Below are positions 14,853-23,100 of a stretch of DNA of 24,122 nt, piece by piece (within the stretch, counting starts at the first letter, position 1; the number at the start of each line of letters is the position of its first letter). Below the pieces are notes generated by a model. That model ran no database searches. It was not told the DNA's origin and saw nothing but the letters and a program-made list of their open reading frames with translations. The stretch is from CAG-103 sp963627135 (GTDB lineage: Bacteria; Bacillota; Clostridia; Oscillospirales; Oscillospiraceae). The translations under genes were made by a program, and so were the position numbers. The stretch is from the NCBI GenBank assembly GCA_963627135.1, contig CAVFZY010000018.1:1-24122 (forward strand). The letters run 5' to 3'.

Positions 14853-15524
14853 TCAGGCCTTCTTGGCCTTTGCAGCGCGGGCCTCGGCCTCGTCCTGACT
14901 TTCGGCAATGTAATAGCCGAGGGCCAGCAGACTGTCCGAGAAGTGGATGTTTTCGATGATCGGATCGGCGTCCTTGACCTGCAGCTCCGTGTTTGTGAAG
15001 TTCCAGATGGCCTTCACGCCGACAGAGCAGATCTCATTGGCGACGTCGTTGGCCATGGCTTTCGGCACGCAGAGAACGGCGACGTCCGGCTGGATATCCG
15101 CAAGAATTTCGTCAAGCGTGGAGAAGTCGTGCACCACGATGCCGTGCATTTCCTTGCCGATGAGGTCGGGGTTGATGTCAAATGCGGCCTTGAGCGTGAA
15201 GCCGTACTGCTCGAAGCAGAAGTTTTCCACCAGTGCGCGGCCGATGTTGCCGACGCCGACCAGAACGGCCGAGTAGTTGCGGTCCATACCCAGAATCTTG
15301 GCGACCTCGCCGCGCAGCGCCACGACGTTGTAGCCGTAACCCTGCTGGCCGAATTCACCAAAGCAGCTGAAATCCTGACGGATCTGCGAGGGGGTCAGAC
15401 CCATCTGACGGCCCAGCTCGCCGGAAGAGATGCGCTCGATCCCGGCTGCGTTCAGATCGTCAAGCTTCCGGAGATAGCGGGGCATTCTTCTGATGACATT
15501 GTTCGATACTTTGATACGTTTCAC
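14853..15524 (-). CDS. rex: redox-sensing transcriptional repressor Rex
   Basis: A 223-residue homodimeric repressor that senses the NADH/NAD ratio and controls fermentation genes in Gram-positive bacteria. The N-terminal winged helix (about 1-80) has RISSGELGRQMGLTPSQIRQD and FGEFGQQGYGYNV. The Rossmann domain carries GVGNIG (90-95), then FDINPDLIGKE. The C-terminal swapped helix ends with SDSLLALGYYIAE. Length is typical (about 210-220), with a lysine/alanine-rich tail. The start is GTG (15522-15524) with AGGAGG 10 bases upstream. It is the first gene of a rex-SLH-mnmE unit. TTGTTA half-sites at 15560 and 15580 in its leader could allow autoregulation. Confidence 0.95.
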   Translation of the reverse strand: MKRIKVSNNVIRRMPRYLRKLDDLNAAGIERISSGELGRQMGLTPSQIRQDFSCFGEFGQQGYGYNVVALRGEVAKILGMDRNYSAVLVGVGNIGRALVENFCFEQYGFTLKAAFDINPDLIGKEMHGIVVHDFSTLDEILADIQPDVAVLCVPKAMANDVANEICSVGVKAIWNFTNTELQVKDADPIIENIHFSDSLLALGYYIAESQDEAEARAAKAKKA

Positions 15525-15617
15525 GAGTCATTATCCTCCTAATGGCAAAAGGCACCATGTTGTTAAGAAATGCATCTGCTTGTTACGAAAATAGCAAGGC
15601 ACAAACAGACATGATAA

Positions 15618-15646
15618 ATTATAACACACGTTTTTGCGCGTTTCAA
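15618..15646 (-). promoter_or_regulatory. promoter of the rex-SLH-mnmE operon
   Basis: On the - strand: TTGAAA (15646-15641), a 17-bp spacer, TATAAT (15623-15618). Start of transcription should be near 15611. Two TTGTTA elements on the + strand (15560-15565 and 15580-15585, 20 bp apart) lie downstream in the leader; each resembles half of a Rex box. Confidence 0.75.
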
Positions 15647-15721
15647 GTATATGGTTGCCGAGGATGTTCAAAAATTTGTGGTTTTTCGGCGTCTTTTCAC
15701 AGCAAATTATTGAGAAATGGT

Positions 15722-15755
15722 GAGAATAAGCCCGACAGACGTTTGCCTGTCGGGC
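15722..15755 (-). terminator. terminator of the trmB-to-anti-sigma operon
   Basis: GCCCGACAG (15730-15738) pairs perfectly with CTGTCGGGC (15747-15755). On the - strand it is followed by TTATTCTCA, a modest U-rich tract. It lies 17 bases after the anti-sigma stop. Confidence 0.7.
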
Positions 15756-15772
15756 CAAAAGATCCGATGTGT

Positions 15773-16657
15773 TCAGTTTTCCGGAAGACCTGTCAGCCGG
15801 CAAAACTCTGCGGCGGCGCCGGGCACGCGGTAGTACTGCGCATCCGCGCTGCTGACGAAGATCACGTCCTTGCCGTCACGCCAGATGGTCACGCGCGTGG
15901 TTGTGCCGTCGGCGTCCGTCTCCTCGAACACGCACAGCGGCGTCTGTCCGGCGTCGATCGGCTGCGCCGGATGCGTCCGTACCAGGAGTGCAGACAGTTC
16001 CTCAATGGTCTTGCGGTCAGAGATGTGCAGGGTTGTGTGATCTGCGCTGTCTTCTGCCGGAACGGAGAAGAGCAGACTGCTGACGCTGTCGTCGAGCACC
16101 GGCGCGCTTTCCGGGGTGGGGAGGGCGTCCTGCTCCCGGTTTTCCTCTGCCTCATCCTTGACGAAGGGAGATACGGTCACGGTCGGCGTTCGGCTGCTGT
16201 CGAGCGCGGTGCCGGAGCTGCTCGGCGGGTTTCTGTGCGGCGTGAACCAGAGCGTTGCGCCGAGGATGAGTGCGAGGCACGCCGCCATGACCGAGATCGG
16301 CAGCAGGGGAGACGTGCGGCCGGAGGCCGGGCGCTTTCGCGCGGCCGGTTTGGCCGGCGGCGCTTTCCGAATGGGCGCGGGCTGCGTATGCCGCGCCGGA
16401 CGTGCCGGGGCGGCAGCGCGCGGCGCCATCGGCACAGGCTCCTGGCGCAGCTGCTGCATGATGCGTGCGGTCAGGTCGGCGGGCGGCTCGGCGGCCGCGT
16501 CGCGCACGGCGGCCTGCAGGGCCAGAAAGTCGTCATAGATGCTTTGGCAGTTGGGGCAGGTCCGCAGATGTGTGCGCAGTGTCTGCGCCCGCTCGGCCGA
16601 CAGCTCGCCGTCGAGCAGCTGGCTAATCTGCTGCCGGTAATGTTCGCAGTTGCTCAT
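15773..16657 (-). CDS. zinc-finger transmembrane anti-sigma factor
   Basis: A 294-residue partner of the ECF sigma factor encoded just upstream. The N-terminal cytosolic zf-HC2/ZAS domain shows CEHYRQQISQLLDGELS and the H30-x3-C34-x2-C37 zinc motif (HLRTCPNC). A Pro/Ala/Arg-rich linker (about 75-115) leads to one membrane helix (about 117-138). An extracytoplasmic part of about 155 residues has no recognised domain. It should hold the sigma factor at the membrane until an envelope signal releases it. The ATG at 16657 overlaps the sigma stop as ATGA, indicating translational coupling and balanced stoichiometry; a longer in-frame reading would overlap the sigma gene by 79 bases and is not preferred. 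Confidence 0.85.
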   Translation of the reverse strand: MSNCEHYRQQISQLLDGELSAERAQTLRTHLRTCPNCQSIYDDFLALQAAVRDAAAEPPADLTARIMQQLRQEPVPMAPRAAAPARPARHTQPAPIRKAPPAKPAARKRPASGRTSPLLPISVMAACLALILGATLWFTPHRNPPSSSGTALDSSRTPTVTVSPFVKDEAEENREQDALPTPESAPVLDDSVSSLLFSVPAEDSADHTTLHISDRKTIEELSALLVRTHPAQPIDAGQTPLCVFEETDADGTTTRVTIWRDGKDVIFVSSADAQYYRVPGAAAEFCRLTGLPEN

Positions 16658-17277
16658 CCGTCTGCACCCCCCTTCGTCTGCTTTGACGCATACTGGTCGG
16701 GAAGGTTCCCGTCGACGAGCAGAAAATCGCAAAGCTTTCGCCGCGCGCGGAACAGGCGCGATTTCACCGTGCCGGCCTCGAGATGCAGCACCTTGCCGAT
16801 CTCGGCATAGGACAGGCCGTTGAGCTCGCGCAGGATGAGGATCTTGCGTGCCTCGTCCGGCAGGCTGTCGAGCCCGCGCGCGACAGCGCGGCGCATTTCG
16901 CTGCGGGTCAGCTGCTGCTCGGGATTCGTGCGCTCGTCGGCGGGGAGGTCGAATTGCGGCTGCTCGTCATCGTCCTCGGCCGCGGTGAGCGACACGGTCG
17001 GGTGCCGCCGGCGGCTGCGCAGAAAGTCGATGCAGACATTCGTCGTCAGCCGGTAGAGCCAGACGGAGAACTTGCTCTCGCCGCGGAAGGTGCCCAGCGC
17101 CCGATAGGCGCGCAGGAACACCTCCTGCGTCATGTCGGCGGCGTCCTCCTCGTTGCCGACGGTGCGTAGGGCGAGGTTATACACTTGTTTCTGGTAGGCG
17201 ACGACCAGCGCCTCGAAGGCATTGGTGTCCCCGGCGCACACCTGAGCGATGATGCGCCGTTCCTCGTCCCGGTCCAT
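16654..17277 (-). CDS. ECF-type RNA polymerase sigma factor (sigma-70 family, SigW/RpoE-like)
   Basis: A 207-residue alternative sigma factor with only regions 2 and 4. Region 2 (about 20-90) contains AFEALVVAYQKQVYNLALR and DMTQEVFLRAYRAL (48-61), the -10 recognition helix, followed by SVWLYRLTTNVCIDFLR. Region 4 (about 125-185) has LPDEARKILILRELNGLSYAEIG in pieces and the HTH VKSRLFRARRKL. An acidic stretch (EDDDEQ) links them. AAGGAAA precedes the ATG. It lies 21 bases after dusB in an operon of tRNA-modification and DNA-repair genes and is followed by its anti-sigma factor. Such pairs usually respond to cell-envelope stress; the regulon is not visible here. Confidence 0.93.
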   Translation of the reverse strand: MDRDEERRIIAQVCAGDTNAFEALVVAYQKQVYNLALRTVGNEEDAADMTQEVFLRAYRALGTFRGESKFSVWLYRLTTNVCIDFLRSRRRHPTVSLTAAEDDDEQPQFDLPADERTNPEQQLTRSEMRRAVARGLDSLPDEARKILILRELNGLSYAEIGKVLHLEAGTVKSRLFRARRKLCDFLLVDGNLPDQYASKQTKGGADG

Positions 17278-17298
17278 GGTTTCCTTGCCTTTCTGCGG

Positions 17299-18273
17299 TC
17301 AGTCCCGCAAGTCGCGCTGGATGGCACGCGTGATGCGCCGCAGGTCGTCGAGCGTCTCCACGTGTACGACCTCCTGCTTGTATACATTGGCGTGCGGTAC
17401 ACCGCGCAGATACCAGCAAAACTGGCTGCGTGCCTCGAGACACGCCAGCCGTTCGCCCTTAATCTCGGCGGCAAATTCGATCTGATGCAGTGCAACCTCG
17501 ATCCGCTCACGCAACGGCGGCAGGGGCGGCTCCGGCTCGCCGGCGATGGCGGCATTGCCGCGCGCAAACAGCCACGGGTCGCCGAAGCTGCCGCGGCCGA
17601 TCATGGCGAGATCGGCACCGGTATAGCGCAGGATGTGCGCTGCGTCCGCGCCGGAAAAAATGTCGCCGTTGGCGATGACGGGGATCGTCACGGCGCGCTT
17701 GACGTCGCGGATGATGTCCCAGTCGGCGCGGCCTGCATACATCTGCACGCGCGTGCGCCCGTGCACGGCGATGGCTGCTGCGCCTGCCTGCTGGCACATC
17801 TGCGCGAAGGACACGGCGTTGACGTTCCCGCCGTCCCAGCCTTTGCGGAATTTCACGGTCACGGGCACGTCCACGGCCTTGACGACCGCCTCGATGACGC
17901 GCCCGGCGAGCTCGGGGTCGCGCATGAGCGCCGAACCGTCGCCGCTGCGGATGACCTTGCCAACCGGGCAGCCCATGTTGATGTCCAGAATGTCCGCACC
18001 GGAGTATTCCAGCGCCATGGGTGCGGCCTCGGCCATGACCGCCGGCTCATGGCCGAAGATCTGCGCGGCGGCCGGATGCTCGTCTGGCGGTGACCAGAGC
18101 AGCTGCTTTGTTTTTTCATCGTGATAGGCCAGCGCCTTGGCGCTCACCATTTCCGTGCAGGTGAGAGCAGCGCCCTGCGCGCGGCACAGCGCACGAAACG
18201 GCGCGTCGGTCACGCCCGCCATGGGCGCGAGCGTGAGCGGGCCGCGGATCTCGACGTTACCGATCTTCACCAT
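17299..18273 (-). CDS. dusB: tRNA-dihydrouridine synthase (DusB family)
   Basis: A 324-residue FMN enzyme reducing uridine to dihydrouridine in the tRNA D-arm. The TIM-barrel part starts MVKIGNVEIRGPLTLAPMAGVTD. The conserved DINMGCPVGKV holds the catalytic Cys, SGDGSALMRDP follows, and the FMN-phosphate motifs are AVHGRTR, ANGDIFS and GRGSFGDPW. Length is standard. The start at 18273 is supported because it overlaps the end of the exonuclease gene by 7 bases, a common operon arrangement; an upstream extension in the same frame would lie inside that gene. It is the third gene of the trmB operon, and like trmB it modifies tRNA. Confidence 0.95.
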   Translation of the reverse strand: MVKIGNVEIRGPLTLAPMAGVTDAPFRALCRAQGAALTCTEMVSAKALAYHDEKTKQLLWSPPDEHPAAAQIFGHEPAVMAEAAPMALEYSGADILDINMGCPVGKVIRSGDGSALMRDPELAGRVIEAVVKAVDVPVTVKFRKGWDGGNVNAVSFAQMCQQAGAAAIAVHGRTRVQMYAGRADWDIIRDVKRAVTIPVIANGDIFSGADAAHILRYTGADLAMIGRGSFGDPWLFARGNAAIAGEPEPPLPPLRERIEVALHQIEFAAEIKGERLACLEARSQFCWYLRGVPHANVYKQEVVHVETLDDLRRITRAIQRDLRD

Positions 18274-19022
18274 GCGATTTCGAGCTCCACGGGGCAGTGG
18301 TCGCTGCCGTAAATGTCGGAAAGAATGTTGGCCGTCTCGATCTTTTCCGCCGCGCGGTCCGAGCACAGGAAGTAGTCGATGCGCCAGCCGGCGTTGTTCT
18401 CCCGTGCGTGGAAGCGGTAGCTCCACCACGAGTAGGCGTCCGTCGCGTCCGGGTGCAGGGCGCGGAACGTGTCCGTGAAGCCGGCGTGCAGCAGCTCCTG
18501 AAACTTCGCGCGCTCCTCGGGGCTGAAGCCGGGGTTGCCGACGTTGCGCTTCGGGTTTTTCAGATCGATTTCGGTCGCTGCAACGTTCATGTCCCCGCAG
18601 ATGACGACCGGCTTGTGCCGGTCGAGCGAGCAGACGAACTCGCGGAACGCATCGTCCCAGTGTATCCGGTATTCCAGCCGGCGCAGGCCGTCCTGCGCGT
18701 TCGGCGTGTAGACGCACACGAGGTAGAATTCCGGGTATTCGGCCGTGATCACGCGGCCCTCGAGATCATGCTGCGGCAGGCCGAGGTTATACTGCACGTC
18801 GAGTGGCTCGGCCTTCGTAAAGACGGCGGTGCCGGAGTAGCCCTTTTTCTCGGCGCTGCACCAGTACTGGTGGTAGCCCGGCAGGTCGAGCGCGATCTGC
18901 CCGGGCTGGAGCTTTGTCTCCTGCAGGCAGAAAATGTCCGCATCCAGCGCGCGGAACGTGTCCGCAAAGCCCTTGGTCACACAGGCGCGCAGCCCGTTGA
19001 CGTTCCAGGATACAAGTCGCAT
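18267..19022 (-). CDS. xth: exodeoxyribonuclease III (AP endonuclease)
   Basis: A 251-residue enzyme of the EEP nuclease family that cleaves DNA at abasic sites and removes 3' blocks in base-excision repair. Metal and catalytic motifs are all present: WNVNGLRA (Asn), LQETK (Glu), YTPNAQ, GDMNVA (Asp/Asn), GWRIDYF (Asp) and the terminal GSDHCPV (Asp/His). Length is normal for Xth/ExoA. Its start lies inside the end of trmB (46-base overlap), and the last bases overlap dusB by 7. It is probably translated by coupling. Confidence 0.96.
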   Translation of the reverse strand: MRLVSWNVNGLRACVTKGFADTFRALDADIFCLQETKLQPGQIALDLPGYHQYWCSAEKKGYSGTAVFTKAEPLDVQYNLGLPQHDLEGRVITAEYPEFYLVCVYTPNAQDGLRRLEYRIHWDDAFREFVCSLDRHKPVVICGDMNVAATEIDLKNPKRNVGNPGFSPEERAKFQELLHAGFTDTFRALHPDATDAYSWWSYRFHARENNAGWRIDYFLCSDRAAEKIETANILSDIYGSDHCPVELEIAW

Positions 19023-19666
19023 TTCGTGTCCTCCGTTTTCACCGCCACGCAGCGGTTGATCGTGATGCCCTGATCGTAAAATTTCGCCTCATAGTCGGTC
19101 ATGACGCCGACGGGGCCGTTGGCGTGCAGGTCGTGCGTGACCTCGCGCAGTTCCCAGCCTTCCTGATTAAACTGCTCGAGGGAGAAGGCAAACAGCGGGT
19201 CGTTGTCGGTCTTGAACCAGATCTCGCCGCCGAGCGGCAGCACGTTTGCATACAGTGCCAGAAAACCGGCATAGGTCAAGCGGCGCTTGTGCTGGCGGGA
19301 TTTTTTCCACGGGTCGGGGAAGTTGATGTAGATGCGCGAGACCTCGCTGGGGGCGAACATGTCGAGCAGATTGGCTGCGTCCCGGTCGAGAAAGCGCACG
19401 TTTTCGAGTCCACGTTCCGTCACGCGCTCCATGCCGACGACCATGGCGTCCGGCACTTTTTCGATCGCGGCGAGGAAGATGTCCGGATTTTGTGCCGCGG
19501 TGTCCGCCGTGAAGCGGCCCTTGCCGCAGCCGAGCTCCAGATGCAGCGCCTGATGGCTGGGGAAGTGCTCCAGCCAGTGGCCGCGCAGTGCCTCGGGGTC
19601 GGTGATCAATGTGGCTGCGCAGCGCTCCATGCGCGGGACGAGGTTGGGCTTTTTTCGCATTCTCAT
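18977..19666 (-). CDS. trmB: tRNA (guanine-N7-)-methyltransferase TrmB
   Basis: A 229-residue SAM-dependent enzyme methylating G46 in the tRNA variable loop. It has LELGCGKGRF (SAM-binding loop), NVRFLDRDAANLL and the family's INFPDPWKKSRQHKRRL stretch in order, with the basic RNA-binding N-terminus MRMRKKPN. The ATG at 19666 has AGGAG 9 bases upstream; a second ATG two codons later is too far away. It is the first gene of a five-gene operon. Its last 15 codons overlap the start of the exonuclease gene, giving a tail (CDLYPGTSTGCAPV) that is probably not conserved. Confidence 0.95.
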   Translation of the reverse strand: MRMRKKPNLVPRMERCAATLITDPEALRGHWLEHFPSHQALHLELGCGKGRFTADTAAQNPDIFLAAIEKVPDAMVVGMERVTERGLENVRFLDRDAANLLDMFAPSEVSRIYINFPDPWKKSRQHKRRLTYAGFLALYANVLPLGGEIWFKTDNDPLFAFSLEQFNQEGWELREVTHDLHANGPVGVMTDYEAKFYDQGITINRCVAVKTEDTKCDLYPGTSTGCAPV

Positions 19667-19709
19667 AAGTGGATACTCCTGTCATAACGGATCCTGATTT
19701 TATGCTTAG

Positions 19710-19738
19710 AGCATACCACACACGCCCCAAAACTGCAA
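19710..19738 (-). promoter_or_regulatory. candidate promoter of the trmB operon
   Basis: On the - strand: TTGCAG (19738-19733), a 17-bp spacer, TATGCT (19715-19710). The -10 is half of a perfect palindrome TATGCT-N3-AGCATA (19701-19715), which could be an operator or coincidence. The leader would be about 35-40 bases. Confidence 0.45.
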
Positions 19739-19809
19739 CGCAGAAAACCGTTGCGCATTTCTAAAGAATGTGTTAAACTTTATTTTACACGAATTGCGAA
19801 ATTTCATAT

Positions 19810-19870
19810 CCGGGTGTAGCGCAGTTGGTAGCGCGCCGCATTTGGGAGTGCCGTGGCGGTATCCGGGACA
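19810..19870 (+). pseudogene. degenerate tRNA-Pro copy, 5' half intact
   Basis: Bases 19810-19847 match the first half of the intact tRNA-Pro at 20019 in 32 of 38 positions: acceptor strand CCGGGTG, D-stem GCGC/GCGC, D-loop AGTTGGTA and an anticodon loop TTTGGGA with TGG. After it the 3' anticodon strand does not pair properly and there is no T-arm. A stretch TATCCGG (19860-19866) could still pair with the acceptor 5' strand but is followed by GACA, not CCA. It cannot fold as a normal tRNA, and appears to be a decayed gene or the remnant of a rearrangement. The D-stem differs from the intact copy in a paired (compensatory) way, so it was once a real, separate tRNA gene. Confidence 0.65.
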
Positions 19871-19974
19871 GGGCAAGGCGAAACGCCGCAAAGCCTTGTG
19901 ACGCCTGCGTTTGCGGGATTTCTTCCGATTGCGGAAAACGGCACAAAAGCGGCTTTGCACAGACAGAAAAATCT

Positions 19975-20002
19975 TTGATTTTCTCCCCCGCCGTGATATA
20001 AT
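19975..20002 (+). promoter_or_regulatory. promoter of tRNA-Pro
   Basis: TTGATT (19975-19980), a 16-bp spacer and a perfect TATAAT (19997-20002), 17 bases before the mature tRNA. The short leader is usual for tRNA genes. Confidence 0.7.
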
Positions 20003-20018
20003 GGCAGAAATTGAATAT

Positions 20019-20094
20019 CCGGGTATAGCGAAGTTGGTATCGCGCCTGGTTTGGGACCAGGAGACCGTGCGTTCGAGCCGCACTACTCGGACCA
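20019..20094 (+). tRNA. tRNA-Pro (anticodon TGG)
   Basis: A 76-base cloverleaf: acceptor CCGGGTA/TACTCGG (one G.T), D-stem GCGA/TCGC, anticodon stem CCTGG/CCAGG with loop TTTGGGA (anticodon TGG at 20052-20054), T-stem GTGCG/CGCAC with TTCGAGC, discriminator A and encoded CCA (20092-20094). It has its own promoter and terminator. It lies at the junction between GC-rich core genes and AT-richer accessory DNA, as often seen for island insertion sites. Confidence 0.95.
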
Positions 20095-20130
20095 AAATCC
20101 CTCTGAAATCAACGATTTCAGAGGGATTTT
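20095..20130. terminator. bidirectional terminator after tRNA-Pro
   Basis: AAAATCCCTCTGAAATC pairs perfectly with GATTTCAGAGGGATTTT around a 3-base loop, with U-tracts on both strands. It ends tRNA-Pro and may also end the - strand helicase gene, whose stop is at 20196. Confidence 0.87.
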
Positions 20131-20195
20131 CTTATTCTTTGTCTATTGAGACGCAGGGGTTGAGGTGAGTCGTGATGGTAATGAAATCGCAAATA

Positions 20196-23100
20196 TTAGT
20201 TTTTCCCCAACTTAGTTTTCACGATTTCGAGACTCTTCCGTTTTGACTCATCGGTTGTAAATCCCTTTACAACATCGTGCATTGTTTCTGAACTCCAGTA
20301 AATTTTTAGGTTTGTTTTAGCTCGAGTAATTGCTGTATAGAAGATACCATGGGTTATTTTCTCAGCATTATTACTTGGAATTATCACCTTGACAGAGTCA
20401 TACTCAAGGCCTTGCGCCTTGTGAATTGAAACGGCATATGCAAGCTGAAATGGAACAACAGACTTGAGTCGTAAATTCTCGTCCAGAGACTCACCCTTTT
20501 TGCTCTCATCATACTCATATACTGCAAAACGAATCCGTGTTCCATTTTCTATAGACTCAATAAATTCAATGCCATCTCTTTTACACATTAGTTCAGTCAA
20601 TAGAATCTCAACATCAACGGTGAAGAAGATGGAGTCTGAATGCTTTTCGATATCGACAATGCGACCTTTGAGGTTGTTATACAAAAGATCAAACCTTTTT
20701 GAGTCATTGAAAAGAATGGGATCACCAACCTTGTAACTCCATTCAGCCCATGGGACAGCCTCACCCTTGGTATTCGCGGCTTGGAAATAATTGTTCATAT
20801 TATTTAAGCCAAACTTCCCATCATAGTTTAGGCAGAGAATAACCTCGTCTTCGCATTCTCTTTTAAACACATTAGGGCCAATGTCTTCTGAATATGGTCC
20901 GTTGATAACGAGTTTTTCAGTTATCATATCAGCTCTGGTTCGTACCTCGTTCCATAGACTGATGAGTGCTTGATCCTGGGTTCTCCAAGTGCTTAGCAGT
21001 TCAACATTAGCTCCCGGAGTTTTAACAATATCCTTTGCATAGAAGAACCAGTTGCCAAACTCAATAGATTCAATCTGATGGATATCGCCAGCCAACACTA
21101 AAAAGGTGTCAGAACTCATCTTGCTCAAAAATCTACCCATTGTGCGATTGTCAATCGTACTACACTCATCCACAAAGATAACATCATAGTCGGGGAGATT
21201 CACTTGTTTAGTGAAGCTGTCTATGCTGATAAAATCAGAATTTGTTCCTGGGTTATCAATGCGTCTTTTCAAATTTTGAAGTGCTGTATGAGTTTTGGTC
21301 AAGAAAAGTTTACGCTGATTTGCCATCAAATTGGAGATATAATTGATTAGCGTGGTTTTTCCCGTTCCTGCCGCTCCATAAATCAGGAGAAGGCGTGAAT
21401 TGACAAAAACATCTCGGAGCGCTTGCTTTTTCAAATCATCAGCGAAATCCAACGAGCTTTCTTTGAGAAATTTTTGGTTGTATTTCTGTTGGCCTTTGCT
21501 TCCACTGCTGGAAAAGTCCAATAACTTCCTCAATATGAACAATGTCGTCCGTTCATAAGATTCGATACACGAAAAGCCACCAGAGAGTTTAATTTGATAA
21601 CCTTGTTTCCGTTCCCATTGGTCTAACTGATCATTGTATCTCTGAATCTCCGCCACACTGGAATCGGAAGTGATTTCAAAGTAGATTTCACCAGTTTGCT
21701 TGGTTGCGTTTTTAATCGACAGATATGGACGAACCACATCAATTTTTTCAGAACCAACAACACTAATAAGGCTTCTGATCTGACCACTCACACTGGTTTT
21801 ACTTCCCGCCAAATTGGAGATAAACGGGTTTTTCTCAAATGGCTTACAACTGCTTGATAGATTCAGTTCATCGCAAAGCATATATCGCGTGAACTGCGTT
21901 GGCATTACATTTTCCAGAGTTTCTTCTCGAAGATTCAATAGCAAATATCTTACAACGTTGTGGCCAAACTTATCCGAAGTCTTGGAATATTGTTCTCTAA
22001 GAGCGAGGAGGACATCCCTGTACAACGGTGTACGTATGTCTCGATAGATAGAGTCAATAATTTTCGAGAATTCAACTTCCTGAAAATCAATCAAGTCCAG
22101 GAAGTTCAGGCCTGTGTGAGTAAGAAAAGACATCAACTCCTTGTACTCTCCATACTGAGAAGATATCCGAACTGGCATTTTCAGTACTTTCCCCAGCTTA
22201 TTCAAACACACAGGATCTACGGATACACGCCAATCGGTAATAACTTTAATTCTGGAGCTAATTCCCCATAAATCTATTGCGGATTCTACATACCCAACTT
22301 GAACAGAATATCCTGTAGAGATATTCTCTTTAGTATATGTCGTGATTCGATTATACTTTGAAGCGTATGCACCAGCTAACTGAAGTGTGATTTCATAATA
22401 CCGCTCTCGTCCAATAAAAAATGGAGTCTTTTTCTGTACATAGTATCTTGATGCGCACAAATCACACCTGACGGAGCAGACGGCTTCTACCGCCATGGCT
22501 GCCAACTCATAATATTGCCGGTCGATTTGGTCAATATGGAGCGGAAACTTTTCCAGATTGCTCAAAATATCAATCCCATATTTCCCCTTTAATGACTTCC
22601 GGATCTGCCATAAAAATTCGTAATACTTCAGCATTAAGCGTTCCGACTGTCCTTCATCTGGAATGCGTTTTCCAATGTATTGCAGGCCTTTAAGAAAAGT
22701 ACCCAGATACTTGGTTTCAATATTTAAGAGTGAACGCTCCCATGCTAAAGGAAGTGTCGGAGTGTCTATTCCGTCATCTATGGCGTTGAGCAAAAGAGCT
22801 GCCGAGCATAAGTCATCTAACCTCCTAAGAATTCTTCTCGATACACCGTCTCGAGTGTCATTGAAAATATCAAGTCTCTCTATGCTTTCCGTAATTTCCG
22901 TATCGCATACTGCAATAATCCCTTCGACATCACGGCGAGTATAATTACGACTATCCAGTTGATTTATAAACGAGTGTTGGTCGATAATCATTTCCAGCTT
23001 TTCACAAAAGACAGCAACACTCTCATCAGTATTTAGAATCTCCTCGTTGGCGGAGAAAGCGATAGTCATGCTATCTTGATCGAAATTGATTGAGTTAATA

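Noticed and set aside
15560..15586. Full Rex operator in the rex leader
   Set aside because: Only two TTGTTA half-sites in direct orientation are present, not the inverted TTGTTAA-N4-TTAACAA box.
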